IMG/VR virus record: IMGVR_UViG_3300042861_002562
Span: 1-43,263 of that record
Length of the DNA stretch: 43,263 nucleotides
Source of the DNA: a virus
Direction: 5' to 3' (one strand)
The notes under the pieces are model-generated. The model searched no databases. It had not been told where the DNA came from and was given only the letters and a program-made list of their open reading frames with translations. Made by a program: the position numbers and the translations under genes. Each line of letters begins with the position of its first letter. Positions within the stretch are counted from its first letter, which is position 1. Positions 1 through 8,427 of this stretch are shown piece after piece.

Positions 1-1
1 T

Positions 2-1012
2 TATCCAGCATCGGCAATACATAGGGCTACTTGTCCAATCAGAACAAAAGACGGAGAAATAAACTTTTTTGCTGAAGATTCTGGAGAAAATAACTCTAGA
101 TACGTTATGGGAATAGATCCCGCGTCTGAAAGAGACAACTTTGCAATATCTATAGTGAAAATTTCAGATGAATCAAGTAGACAACTAGTATTTTGTTGGA
201 GCACTAATAGAAAAAAGTTTGAACAAAGCAGAAAGAAAAAACCGCAGAATTTTGTGGGAATAGACGACTACAACACGTTTATCTTAAGAAAGATACATGA
301 ACTTTGTGGAAGGTTTAATATATCAAGAATCAATATAGACTCTGGTGGAGGCGGAAGATCCGTAATAGAGGGTCTTAAAGATCAATCTAAACTAAAAGAC
401 GGAGAGTTTTGCATTTTTGACATGGACGATGATGAGGTGTCAGATAGAAAAGGCTCTCACATAATCAAGGTCATAGAATTCTCTTCTAGAGAATGGTACG
501 AGGCTGCGCATTACAACTTACTAAAAGATATAACTACAATGTCCATACTCTTCCCAGCCTATGATGCGATAACAGTTGAACAAACTAGAATGACGAATTC
601 AGAAGAAGAAATAGGCGATTTTTCAATAGAAAATATTCAGTATGAAATAGAGGAATGCAAATACCAAACGACACTAGTTCAAGAACAAACAACGGCTAAA
701 GGAAATAAAACTTGGGACTTGCCAAAAATTAAAGGTGTTATAACAGAAGGCATAAAGAATAGACTCAGAAAAGACCATTTTACAAGCCTGCTTTTGGCTA
801 ATGATGCTGCTAGATCTTTAAATGTAAGAGAGCCTGACGCAAGAACTACATTTGGTGGTTACTCTTCAAAAGAGGCTGCGGCAAACAAAATGTTTGGAGG
901 AAACATGTATCAGGGAAGAGGGCTTAAAAAGATGAAAAACATAAGCTCTAATATAAATAGACCTTCGAGTAGAAGTAGACCAGACGGATCAAACGGTAGT
1001 ATAGCTTATTAA
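2..1012 (+). CDS. Terminase large subunit, C-terminal nuclease part (5' truncated by window)
   Basis: DNA-packaging motor and nuclease that cuts concatemers and docks on the portal. The frame is open from base 2, so the ATPase half lies before the window; the ATG at base 107 sits inside the nuclease domain and is not a start. Visible are the three acidic positions of the RNase H-like nuclease: Asp in MGIDPASERD (bases 116-118), Asp in INIDSGGGG (338-340) and Asp in LLLANDAARS (803-805). The tail of the protein is low-complexity, rich in Ser, Arg, Asn and Gly, and ends in GSIAY. It ends one base before the convergent stop of the hydrolase gene on -, and the portal follows beyond that gene, the usual terminase-portal order. 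The call rests on motif spacing plus context. Confidence 0.88.
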   Translation, partial: YPASAIHRATCPIRTKDGEINFFAEDSGENNSRYVMGIDPASERDNFAISIVKISDESSRQLVFCWSTNRKKFEQSRKKKPQNFVGIDDYNTFILRKIHELCGRFNISRINIDSGGGGRSVIEGLKDQSKLKDGEFCIFDMDDDEVSDRKGSHIIKVIEFSSREWYEAAHYNLLKDITTMSILFPAYDAITVEQTRMTNSEEEIGDFSIENIQYEIEECKYQTTLVQEQTTAKGNKTWDLPKIKGVITEGIKNRLRKDHFTSLLLANDAARSLNVREPDARTTFGGYSSKEAAANKMFGGNMYQGRGLKKMKNISSNINRPSSRSRPDGSNGSIAY

Positions 1013-1013
1013 A

Positions 1014-1607
1014 TTACTGAATACCGTGAACAAAAACGTGATTTCCTATACGTATAAAAGTAGCTTTTACTTTTCGACCGTTAATTAAAACTTCTGCTGT
1101 CCAAGATGGTTTTTTTGGATTTGCGTCGCTTTGTTTAACAACTATTTTTACCCATTGTTCCTTATTGTTTCTAGAGTCTTTTGAATCTGGATTACAAAAC
1201 AAATATATTTTTTTTGCCTGCTCTAAAGTTAATCCTGTGCCGTTTGTAAAAACAGAATAATCAACTTCTGGTATTGAGGTTATCGTTGCTCCTTGCATAG
1301 CTTTATCGTATCTAACGTTAAATTGTGCGCAGTTAGTAACTCCGTTCCATATTGAAAATTGCGATTTAGATAAACAGGCTATAACCTCCATATTTGTGCC
1401 ATCATATAAAGAATTTGGCCTACGCATATAAGATGGTCCGTTTGCTCTATTTGCTATTACGTTTCTAACCGCCTTTTGTCCGTTAACTGGCTCTCCTTTA
1501 CACTCACCGTTAAGTGTTGCTAATATTACATCAGTCTCACTTTTAGTACAAACAAAAGACTCAATGGCAGACATGGCAAATCTTAACTTGTTTAAAATAT
1601 TTTTCAT
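1014..1607 (-). CDS. SleB-like cell-wall hydrolase, probable endolysin
   Basis: 197 residues. The N-terminal third has the SleB/Hydrolase_2 signature: residues 31-50 read TLNGECKGEPVNGQKAVRNV, followed by IANRA; Glu35 matches the catalytic Glu of SleB lytic enzymes. QFSIWN further on and GNHVF near the C-terminus also fit the family. Likely role: cleavage of host peptidoglycan at lysis. There is no clear signal peptide, so a holin would be needed for export. It is the only - strand gene in the virion half, set between terminase and portal and divergent from the portal. The start codon lies 8 bases after a GTGTAT motif (1621-1616) and has no Shine-Dalgarno. A virion-associated hydrolase is possible but less likely given its own promoter-like motif. 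Confidence 0.82.
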   Translation of the reverse strand: MKNILNKLRFAMSAIESFVCTKSETDVILATLNGECKGEPVNGQKAVRNVIANRANGPSYMRRPNSLYDGTNMEVIACLSKSQFSIWNGVTNCAQFNVRYDKAMQGATITSIPEVDYSVFTNGTGLTLEQAKKIYLFCNPDSKDSRNNKEQWVKIVVKQSDANPKKPSWTAEVLINGRKVKATFIRIGNHVFVHGIQ

Positions 1608-1615
1608 AACATTTT

Positions 1616-1621
1616 ATACAC
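1616..1621 (-). promoter_or_regulatory. GTGTAT promoter-like motif, hydrolase gene
   Basis: On - this reads AGTGTATA, and the hydrolase ATG follows after exactly 8 bases with no Shine-Dalgarno. If the motif acts as a -10 element, transcription would begin at or within about two bases of the start codon. It diverges from the copy at 1653-1658. Confidence 0.6.
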
Positions 1622-1652
1622 TAACGATATAGTTTTTTAACTCCCTTTCAAT

Positions 1653-1658
1653 GTGTAT
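1653..1658 (+). promoter_or_regulatory. GTGTAT promoter-like motif, portal operon
   Basis: Reads ATGTGTATGT, 23 bases before the portal ATG at 1682, in the 74-base divergent gap. It faces away from the motif at 1616-1621, so this gap holds two back-to-back promoter candidates 31 bases apart. Confidence 0.5.
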
Positions 1659-1681
1659 GTAATTGTATTGAGATCCAATTG

Positions 1682-3682
1682 ATGGAAAAAAAGGAAACAT
1701 TCTACACGTCAACAAACTCCTCTAAGCATGAAGCTTTAGAAAATCATGCCAAGTCTATGTCTGAAGTAAAAGCCGACCAGATGGCATTTGGCGGATTTTA
1801 TTCAAACGTTGAAGACGGAATATCTGTAAGACCACCTTTCACAAGAAAGGCATGGGAAAGATTTAGACCAAACGAGAAAATACCAACAAAAGACGCAGAG
1901 GTAATGACAGCGTGTAGAGAGGCTTACGAAAGCGTTGGTCTTATAAGATCAGTCGTTGACCTTATGACGGAGATAGCCGTTGAAGGCCTAGATCTAGTTA
2001 GCGAAAATGAAGGAATTCAAAACTTTTTTAAACAATGGTCAATAAAGACTAATATAAAAGAACGAGCTGAAAGGTTTGCAAATTACTTTGTGGTAGAGGG
2101 AAATGTGGTTTTAGGAAGGAAGTTTGAGTCTATAGATACGCCTTCTGTTAGAAGAATGAAGAGAGATTCTGCGAATGCAGCAAAAAAATCTAAAATACCT
2201 TTATCATATACATTTTATGACCCACAAACAATAGTTCTTATTGGTGGAGAGGCTGCTATATTTTCTGGAATAAAGCGATGGGGAGTTAAAATAAGTTCAA
2301 CAAACATCTCTAACTTTAAAGCGCTCATAAAATCCCAAGGCTCAGATGTTATATCAAATGTTTCAGATGAAATTAAAAAGGCAATAATAAACGCAAAAAC
2401 CGGAGCGGATTTAACGATTCAGTTTCCAGAAGATGAAATATATGTAGCGCATTACAAGAAAAAGGACAGCGCTGTTTGGGCAAAAAGTTTTATATATAGC
2501 ATACTTCACGACGTAATATATAATGAAAAATTAAGAATGGCAAAAATAAGCGCTTTAGATAGCTGGTATAACTCTGTAAGATTATGGCGTCTTGGAGATC
2601 ATAAGGAAGAAATACTTCCAGACATAGGGTCTATAGTTAGACTCTCTAACGTTTTAGAAAATCACAGCGGAGGAACCCTAGACATAATATGGGATTCTAT
2701 GTTGCAGTATGACCAGTACTTCCCACCGATAGAGAAACTAGAAAATTTTACTGAAAACTATGAGTCTATGCTTCTAGGTCTTGGTATACATAAAAGCTTA
2801 GTCGGAGGTAACGCCGCTTCTAGCGGATCAAACGATTCTTTCATGGGGCTAAGAAATCTCATGAAAAGAATAGACTCTATAAGAAGAGCTATTACGGAAT
2901 GGATACAGTCAGAAATTGATATAGTTTCTGAAGAACTAGGTTTTCAATCTAAGCCAAAAATAAAATTTAGCGTTGACAATCTTTTTGACCAACCAAGCTA
3001 CTTTAAGCTTTTAACAGAACTTAACGATAGAAACATAATATCAAATCAAACAATAGTTGAAAAGATTGGCGAAATGTGGGACATAGAAAAAGCAAGAGTG
3101 AGAAAAGAAGAAGAGGATAGAAAATCTGGAGACGTTTCTACGAAATATAGTCCTTTTATTCAAACAGAGATTCCAGACTCAAATCATAAAAAGAATAAAG
3201 AAATGTTAAAGCTTAAACAAGAAAGCACGACAGTTCCTGTTCAAATTACAGAGGACCCAAAACTAAGACCTGGAAGACCAGACGGTAGCCGAGATAAGGT
3301 TAAGCGAAAAGTATCAAAAAGAATAAGGGCTTACGAATTAGCAGCAGCGGAAGACTTTCAAAACAGCGTAGACGCGGTTCTAGACGAGTATTTTTTAAAT
3401 CAATTTAATGCGCAAAATAAAAGACAATTAACCGCTAAGCAAAAAGAGATAATTGAGGCCGCCAAGAATAAGGTATTTTCAAAATACGGAGGCCTAGAAA
3501 TTTCAAAAGATGAAATATTTAAAATAGCGAATAGTGATGTAGACTTTTCAAAATTTGAATCGGTTGTAGCAAAGGAGCTTAGGGAAATAGTAAACCCAAC
3601 AACCGCAAACGCTAGGATGGTTAAAAACACAATTCTCGCTAAAATGGCTAGCCTATTCAAAGACCAACATAAAAACGCTTAA
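1682..3682 (+). CDS. Portal protein
   Basis: About 666 residues. Forms the dodecameric ring at one capsid vertex through which DNA passes, and anchors terminase and neck. Early residues contain PPFTRKAWERFRPNEKIPT and a helical stretch RSVVDLMTEIAVEGLDL typical of portal wings; DPQTIVLIGG and the long helix FMGLRNLMKRIDSIRRAITEW fit the stem and crown. The C-terminal 130 residues are charged, with a basic segment around RPGRPDGSRDKVKRK. Position directly after terminase and before the protease supports the call. The first ATG is at 1682; an in-frame TTG at 1679 is possible. Both have only a weak GAG as ribosome site. Confidence 0.85.
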   Translation: MEKKETFYTSTNSSKHEALENHAKSMSEVKADQMAFGGFYSNVEDGISVRPPFTRKAWERFRPNEKIPTKDAEVMTACREAYESVGLIRSVVDLMTEIAVEGLDLVSENEGIQNFFKQWSIKTNIKERAERFANYFVVEGNVVLGRKFESIDTPSVRRMKRDSANAAKKSKIPLSYTFYDPQTIVLIGGEAAIFSGIKRWGVKISSTNISNFKALIKSQGSDVISNVSDEIKKAIINAKTGADLTIQFPEDEIYVAHYKKKDSAVWAKSFIYSILHDVIYNEKLRMAKISALDSWYNSVRLWRLGDHKEEILPDIGSIVRLSNVLENHSGGTLDIIWDSMLQYDQYFPPIEKLENFTENYESMLLGLGIHKSLVGGNAASSGSNDSFMGLRNLMKRIDSIRRAITEWIQSEIDIVSEELGFQSKPKIKFSVDNLFDQPSYFKLLTELNDRNIISNQTIVEKIGEMWDIEKARVRKEEEDRKSGDVSTKYSPFIQTEIPDSNHKKNKEMLKLKQESTTVPVQITEDPKLRPGRPDGSRDKVKRKVSKRIRAYELAAAEDFQNSVDAVLDEYFLNQFNAQNKRQLTAKQKEIIEAAKNKVFSKYGGLEISKDEIFKIANSDVDFSKFESVVAKELREIVNPTTANARMVKNTILAKMASLFKDQHKNA

Positions 3683-3693
3683 TATAAAATCCA

Positions 3694-3699
3694 GTGTAT
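3694..3699 (+). promoter_or_regulatory. GTGTAT promoter-like motif, protease/scaffold gene
   Basis: CCAGTGTATAACC in the 34-base gap after the portal; 17 bases separate it from the ATG at 3717 and include AAAGGT as Shine-Dalgarno. A long-leader member of the motif set. Confidence 0.55.
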
Positions 3700-3716
3700 A
3701 ACCGAAAGGTAATATA

Positions 3717-5705
3717 ATGAACATTTTTAAATCAGAAGAGACAATATCAGATCTAATTAAAAGCAATAAAACAACGTCCGAGATAAACTATCTAGTTGGT
3801 TTAGATAAAAATAAGGGCGAAGAGCTAGCAACAGCTTGCCAAGGAAATGCTTGCGCGCTTTCCGCACTAAAAGAAAAAAATTATAAGATAACAGATGATA
3901 TAATGCCAATATCATCAATTTTGGTCACAGATATATGGAACGCCAACAACGATGTTTTTACAGCGGAAGAAATCGTTAAGGCATATGAAACTCCAGAGTT
4001 TAAACCAATAAACTGGATGCATAGAGGGTCTGAAGACACGGAAAATGAAAATATAGGAGTTATGGTAAAATCAAAATTAGTCTACGGCGGTTTGCCAGAG
4101 ATTAACTACATGACAGATGAAGAAGCAGGCGTATTTAATACAGAAGGCAATACTCTTTCTGGAAACGTCCACATAAAACAGGATGGCATAATATGGTCTC
4201 AATACTTTCCAACATACGCATCAAAGATTAAAAATGGAATTGGAGAAGGTAAAATATACGTTTCGATGGAGTGTTTTTTCGAAGATTTTGGCTACTGCCT
4301 TAGAAAAAACGAAGACGATGAAAACCCTCTATTTATAGATAGAACAGACGCTACATCACATATTAGCAAAGATCTAACTTCTTATGGAGGTAGCGGCAAG
4401 ACAAAGTATAAAGGTAAGAAATACCAGGTTGGAAGATGGCTTAAAAATATAATTTTTTCTGGACAAGGAATAGTTTTTGAGCCAGCAAATAAAAGAAAGG
4501 GCAAAATATTGAGTATAATAATAAAAGATGAAAATAAATCAAAAGCGGATGTAATAGGATTTGATCCAGCTGCAGCAAATCCGCCAACAGCACCAGTCCA
4601 AGCTCCGAATACAATTCTAAATCCATTAGAAACTCAGACAACAAACACTTTGAATCCAAGCCTTGTGTCAACACCATTAGAGCTTTCAAAAAATTTAAAT
4701 ATGCCAAAAACAAGTGTAGATCCAGCAGACGGTCTACTCTTCTATACTGCAAAGGAAGCAGAAAAAGTTGGCGAAATAGAAATGGGCTGCACTGGTCACC
4801 ACCTATACCAAGAAGACAGGCACTCCGATAACCCGCTTTTATATGCTAAATTGATCGCTGATCCTTCAGACTTAGAAAATCAAATGAAAGTTGCTAGATA
4901 CAGACCTTGCGATGATGAAAGAGAGTTAAGATTTGTTTTAGAAGATATGGCAAAAAAGGGCCTAAGCCTAAGAAGAGGCGGACTTATTTCTCCTAGCCAG
5001 ACAACATCCTTTCAACCAAGTGTTCCAGGAGGAGGAGGGGAAAACATAGGCGGATTAATGACATCAGATACTACCACTGGTCAACCAGGCGGAACAGATA
5101 TGGGTCAGGCTCAAAGCCAAGACAATACTTCAATAAACAATAGTTTATCAGATAATTATAAAAAAGTGTATGAAAACAAAAGAGAGGCTAAATTGGAAAA
5201 AATAACAGAAGAAGAAATCGAACAAGTAATGGATCTTGCTACAGGCAAGATATCAGAGCTTTCCGCTGAAAACTTGGAGTATGAAAAAGCTATAGCCCAG
5301 GCAACGGAATATATAGAAAAACTAAACAGTCAAATTAAAGAACTTCAAGCATTTGCAGCAGAAGTTGAAGAAATAGCAGATAAAGCCAACGCTCAAAAGA
5401 CTGTCGCAAAAAGAAAGACAGAACTAGAGAGCATTGTTGGTCTAGATCTTCTAGATATATCCGACAAAGACATTGAGGCTATGAACGAAGCATCATATGC
5501 TATACTCAAGAAGTCTATGGCGAAAACAGCTTCAGCTATAGATAAGGCTGCCGAAGATTTAGAGAAGGCAAAAGCTGCCTCAGTAGCAATTAGTCACAAA
5601 CCAAGACAAACTTCAGCACCAATGGTCGTTTCCTCAGAAGTTATTGAAACAAAGAAAAACTCTGCGGAAGCACTAATAGGCTTTGCTTTTTCGAAGAAGC
5701 GATAA
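3717..5705 (+). CDS. Prohead maturation protease, probably fused to scaffold
   Basis: 662 residues. The N-terminal ~270 residues look like a herpes/T4-type (U9/U35-like) prohead protease: a new-name region DIMPISSILV, then NWMHRG with His102, and the strand KIYVSMEC with Ser183, a plausible His/Ser catalytic pair; NIGVMVKSKL after the His also fits. Residues ~290-490 are Pro/Thr/Gly-rich linker, then ~490-625 is a long Glu/Lys/Ala coiled coil of the scaffold type. A protease that carries its own scaffold and removes it during head maturation is a known design. It lies between portal and capsid genes. Shine-Dalgarno AAAGGT. No sequence search was possible, and the third catalytic residue is not assigned. 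Confidence 0.68.
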   Translation: MNIFKSEETISDLIKSNKTTSEINYLVGLDKNKGEELATACQGNACALSALKEKNYKITDDIMPISSILVTDIWNANNDVFTAEEIVKAYETPEFKPINWMHRGSEDTENENIGVMVKSKLVYGGLPEINYMTDEEAGVFNTEGNTLSGNVHIKQDGIIWSQYFPTYASKIKNGIGEGKIYVSMECFFEDFGYCLRKNEDDENPLFIDRTDATSHISKDLTSYGGSGKTKYKGKKYQVGRWLKNIIFSGQGIVFEPANKRKGKILSIIIKDENKSKADVIGFDPAAANPPTAPVQAPNTILNPLETQTTNTLNPSLVSTPLELSKNLNMPKTSVDPADGLLFYTAKEAEKVGEIEMGCTGHHLYQEDRHSDNPLLYAKLIADPSDLENQMKVARYRPCDDERELRFVLEDMAKKGLSLRRGGLISPSQTTSFQPSVPGGGGENIGGLMTSDTTTGQPGGTDMGQAQSQDNTSINNSLSDNYKKVYENKREAKLEKITEEEIEQVMDLATGKISELSAENLEYEKAIAQATEYIEKLNSQIKELQAFAAEVEEIADKANAQKTVAKRKTELESIVGLDLLDISDKDIEAMNEASYAILKKSMAKTASAIDKAAEDLEKAKAASVAISHKPRQTSAPMVVSSEVIETKKNSAEALIGFAFSKKR

Positions 5706-5726
5706 TTTCTCCGAAAAATAAAAACA

Positions 5727-5732
5727 GTGTAT
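5727..5732 (+). promoter_or_regulatory. GTGTAT promoter-like motif, decoration and capsid genes
   Basis: ACAGTGTATATTT, 19 bases before the ATG at 5752, with AAAGGT in the leader. The capsid gene has no motif of its own and would be read from here; the pair is closed by the terminator at 7372-7404. Confidence 0.58.
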
Positions 5733-5751
5733 ATTTAACAAAGGTAAAAAA

Positions 5752-6273
5752 ATGGCATTAAAACCCGATAGAAACATAGTAGATGAAGACATTTCATTCT
5801 TTGCTGCCACCAGCTGGGCCTACGGCTCAGCTAGAGGCGGTGTTGTCGTTCCTACTGGTAATACTGTAACTGGACCATCAGGCGCGGCCATGGATCAGTC
5901 GGTAAACCAGGTTTGGTACGCATTAATACCAATAGCAGCGTCAGGATCAAGACCGCTAGGAATTCTAATGAACGATGTAGTAAACATCGATCTAACTAGA
6001 CAAACCCTTAATCCGTACAAGAGCGAGGCCCAGGTTGGCGATAAGGTTACAATTGCCAGAAAAGGCTACGTTGTAACAAACCTGGTTTATCCAACCGGTA
6101 CGATTAGAGTTGGCGCAACCGCATATCTTGGAGTATCTGGCTACATATCACCAAACAGCGGAGTTCTTGCGGGAACCTGGGGCGCGAAAGATAGCACCCT
6201 AGCACCAGAGATTGGTAAATTCCTTTCGTTACCAGACGAAGACGGATATGTAAAGGTCTATGTTGATTTATAA
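5752..6273 (+). CDS. Probable capsid decoration/stabilising protein
   Basis: 173 residues, rich in Gly, Val and Thr, predicted all-beta. The stretch GDKVTIARKGYVVTNL followed by GATAYLGVSGYISP resembles small capsid-cement proteins of the DUF2190 type, in which a beta-barrel binds the shell at symmetry axes. It sits directly before the major capsid gene with 21 bases between and probably shares its message. Shine-Dalgarno AAAGG 8 bases upstream. The role is inferred from size, fold type and position; no catalytic motif is visible. Confidence 0.6.
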   Translation: MALKPDRNIVDEDISFFAATSWAYGSARGGVVVPTGNTVTGPSGAAMDQSVNQVWYALIPIAASGSRPLGILMNDVVNIDLTRQTLNPYKSEAQVGDKVTIARKGYVVTNLVYPTGTIRVGATAYLGVSGYISPNSGVLAGTWGAKDSTLAPEIGKFLSLPDEDGYVKVYVDL

Positions 6274-6294
6274 TTTGAAAGGAAATAACACACA

Positions 6295-7353
6295 ATGAAA
6301 AACTCAATAAAAGCAAGCGTAGATTCAACCGACCTTACACCAGAGGCGAAAAACCTTCTTGTTTCAGCTGGAAGCAATGACAAAAACGTTGCTTTAAAGG
6401 CTCAAGCTCAGATCGCTAAAGGTATCGCAGCCGCTCTTAACGAATACACTCAGGCCGTTGATGGCCCAATCAGAGAGGGTATTCTTGATGGAGATATAGT
6501 TTCAGACATCTTCGTTACTGAAGACTTCACTGAAACAACAGATCTTAGAATACCTCTAGATCTTTTAGCTCCTGGCACCGAGAAAGAGCACGTTGCTTAC
6601 GTCATGCCAGACCATGGTAAGATCCCAATGAGAAGAGTCGAGGCAGATTACATTCAATTGAACACCTACCCAATCGGTAGCTCAATTGACTGCACTAGAC
6701 GATTCTTAAAGCACGCTCGTTACGACGTTCTTCGAAGAATGATAGAAGTTCTTAATATGTCATTCGTCAAGAAGAACAACGATGACGGATGGCAGACCTT
6801 AATCTCTGCAGCCAAGGGTCGTGGTATCATAGCTTTTGATGCCGATGCGGCGCAAGGTTCATTCACTCCAAAGCTCATCAGCCTAATGAAGACCGTTGTT
6901 AGAAGAAACGGCGGCGGAAACTCGACTAGCGTAGCTAGAAGAAAGTTAACCGATCTTTACATGTCTCCAGAAGCTTTTGAAGACATGTCAAGCTGGGGTC
7001 TTGGTTTAGTATCTGATGATATTAGAACTCAGATTCAAAGAAGTGAAGAAGGCGCTGTTAGAGGTATGTACGGAGTCAACTTCCACGATCTTGACGAGCT
7101 TGGCGTTGGTCAAGAGTACCAGCTCTACTATACAAGTACATTAGGCGGCTCTTTAGCAGCTTCAGACGAAGAGCTTATAATTGGTCTTGATCTTTCGCAG
7201 CCAGACAAATCATTTATTCACCCAGTTAGCCAAGAAATAGAGATCACAGAAGATGAGAATCTTCACAGACACGGTCTTGTTGGTTTCTACGGCTCAATGG
7301 AAAGTGGATGGGCTGTTCTAGACGTAAGATACGTATTAGCTGGTTCGTTCTAA
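6295..7353 (+). CDS. Major capsid protein (HK97-fold)
   Basis: 352 residues. Builds the head shell. Features that fit: a helical N-terminus, a long helix rich in charge (RRFLKHARYDVLRRMIEVL) as in the HK97 spine helix, and a C-terminal beta segment SGWAVLDVRYVLAGSF typical of the P-domain end. Order protease - decoration - capsid - terminator supports it strongly. Shine-Dalgarno GAAAGGA lies 11 bases before ATG. Codon choice differs from neighbours: more ATC, AAC, GAC, TTC and some CGT, where most genes here use ATA, AAT, GAT and AGA, as expected for the most abundant product. A strong intrinsic terminator follows. Confidence 0.85.
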   Translation: MKNSIKASVDSTDLTPEAKNLLVSAGSNDKNVALKAQAQIAKGIAAALNEYTQAVDGPIREGILDGDIVSDIFVTEDFTETTDLRIPLDLLAPGTEKEHVAYVMPDHGKIPMRRVEADYIQLNTYPIGSSIDCTRRFLKHARYDVLRRMIEVLNMSFVKKNNDDGWQTLISAAKGRGIIAFDADAAQGSFTPKLISLMKTVVRRNGGGNSTSVARRKLTDLYMSPEAFEDMSSWGLGLVSDDIRTQIQRSEEGAVRGMYGVNFHDLDELGVGQEYQLYYTSTLGGSLAASDEELIIGLDLSQPDKSFIHPVSQEIEITEDENLHRHGLVGFYGSMESGWAVLDVRYVLAGSF

Positions 7354-7371
7354 AGCAAGAGTTTGGTTTTC

Positions 7372-7404
7372 GAAAAGCCCCCGTTTATCGGGGGCTTTTC
7401 TTTT
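7372..7404 (+). terminator. Intrinsic terminator after major capsid gene
   Basis: Perfect 12-bp stem GAAAAGCCCCCG / CGGGGGCTTTTC with a 5-base loop TTTAT, followed by TTTT. Its 3' end touches the GTGTAT motif of the next gene, so it isolates capsid transcription from downstream genes. Confidence 0.93.
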
Positions 7405-7410
7405 GTGTAT
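7405..7410 (+). promoter_or_regulatory. GTGTAT promoter-like motif right after terminator
   Basis: TTTTGTGTATTAAC. The ATG at 7419 follows after exactly 8 bases and there is no Shine-Dalgarno, predicting a leaderless message. A terminator on one side and a start codon on the other leave few alternatives for what this site does. Confidence 0.65.
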
Positions 7411-7418
7411 TAACAAAC

Positions 7419-7901
7419 ATGGCGCTAGCTTATACATCATCAAATGCGGTTCCTACTTCAACTAAAGCTTTTTTAGGAAAAGGTCCGCTAGTTCAACAAT
7501 CAATGAATTATGGACAGGCTGGTTCTGTAGCAGAATCACCGAGCGGTTTTAATTTAATAGAATTCACTAGAAAAGTACCCTTTTCAACAGGTATTAACGT
7601 AATACCAACTGGACAATATATTTATTCTACTGAAGATAACTTAAAGGGTCCGTTCTTTAAGATGTTGGTTGTAAATCCAGGCGTTGCTAATAAAAATGTT
7701 ATATTTGCAGGAATAAACGCCATAGGCACTGGTACAGCTAATATGTCCACTGGTGTAGGCATACCTATAAGCGGTGGTGGAAGCTATGAATTTGGCGGTC
7801 TAGGAGCAGCGCCTGTTAGAAACCTTTGGGTAATTTCATCACCAGGACAAACTGCCACCGCCCAAGTTTATGGTCAATATGACAACCTAGAGGCTCTATA
7901 A
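7419..7901 (+). CDS. Small beta-rich head-region protein, unknown
   Basis: 160 residues from the ATG at 7419. The frame is open further upstream, into the capsid gene, but any earlier start would have to be translated through the terminator hairpin, so the ATG behind the GTGTAT motif is preferred. The C-terminal ~70 residues (VIFAGINAIGTGTANMSTGV, then PISGGGSYEFGGLG and NLWVISSPGQTATAQVYGQY) read like a small beta-sandwich of the sort seen in capsid-surface proteins. Position between capsid and connector suggests a head accessory or fibre. The stop overlaps the next start (TAATG). Function not recognised. Confidence 0.55.
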   Translation: MALAYTSSNAVPTSTKAFLGKGPLVQQSMNYGQAGSVAESPSGFNLIEFTRKVPFSTGINVIPTGQYIYSTEDNLKGPFFKMLVVNPGVANKNVIFAGINAIGTGTANMSTGVGIPISGGGSYEFGGLGAAPVRNLWVISSPGQTATAQVYGQYDNLEAL

Positions 7902-8425
7902 TGGCTACAAACATATCGCCAATGGTAACATCTTTAAGACTTTACATAGGCGATGTGTCATCACCAAATGTTTATTCTGACGCTACGCTAACTCAATTTA
8001 TAATATTAGCAGCTCAGCAAACGCTTGGCGAACTTACCGTTGTGCCAAACACTTTCACGATAGATATAACAACTTCAACAATAGACCCAAACCCGTCTGC
8101 AGATGGTTCAAATCAAGGATTGGCCAGTCTTTTTATACTTAAAGCAGCGGTTATAATCGCAATGTCTGAAATGAGAAAAGACGTTGCTAAATTCGGGGTT
8201 AGAATAAAAGACGATCTTACATCTTACGATGGAACAGCTGCCTTAAAAGGCAGACAGGACGCCGTTAAGATGTTTATAGAAAATTTTGAAAAAACAAAAT
8301 GGGACTGGGAAAGAGGCAACAAGTATGCAGGAAGAGCAATACTTGGGCCTTACGAAAGCGCCGATCTTGGCTATACAACAACCAACTTCACCTACTATCC
8401 AGAGTACGGCCCGTCTAGGAGGTAA
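7901..8425 (+). CDS. Head-tail connector / adaptor protein
   Basis: 174 residues. It starts with a helical signature seen in HK97 gp6-like adaptors: MVTSLRLYIGDVS, then YSDATLTQFIILAAQQTLGE, a long helix LFILKAAVIIAMSEMRKDVA and DDLTSYDGTAALKGRQDAVK. Such proteins form a ring below the portal. Translation is probably coupled to the previous gene through the TAATG overlap. The C-terminal ~35 residues are Tyr/Gly/Pro-rich and may reach to the neighbouring neck protein. Function inferred from motif pattern and position. Confidence 0.6.
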   Translation: MATNISPMVTSLRLYIGDVSSPNVYSDATLTQFIILAAQQTLGELTVVPNTFTIDITTSTIDPNPSADGSNQGLASLFILKAAVIIAMSEMRKDVAKFGVRIKDDLTSYDGTAALKGRQDAVKMFIENFEKTKWDWERGNKYAGRAILGPYESADLGYTTTNFTYYPEYGPSRR

Positions 8426-8427
8426 AA

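Noticed and set aside
5160-5175. GTGTAT inside the protease/scaffold gene (and again near 13650)
   Set aside because: In-frame coding words with no gene start nearby; six-base words recur by chance in AT-rich coding DNA.
7308-7418. Upstream-extended start for the gene at 7419
   Set aside because: It would overlap the capsid gene and cross the terminator; the ATG behind GTGTAT is better supported.
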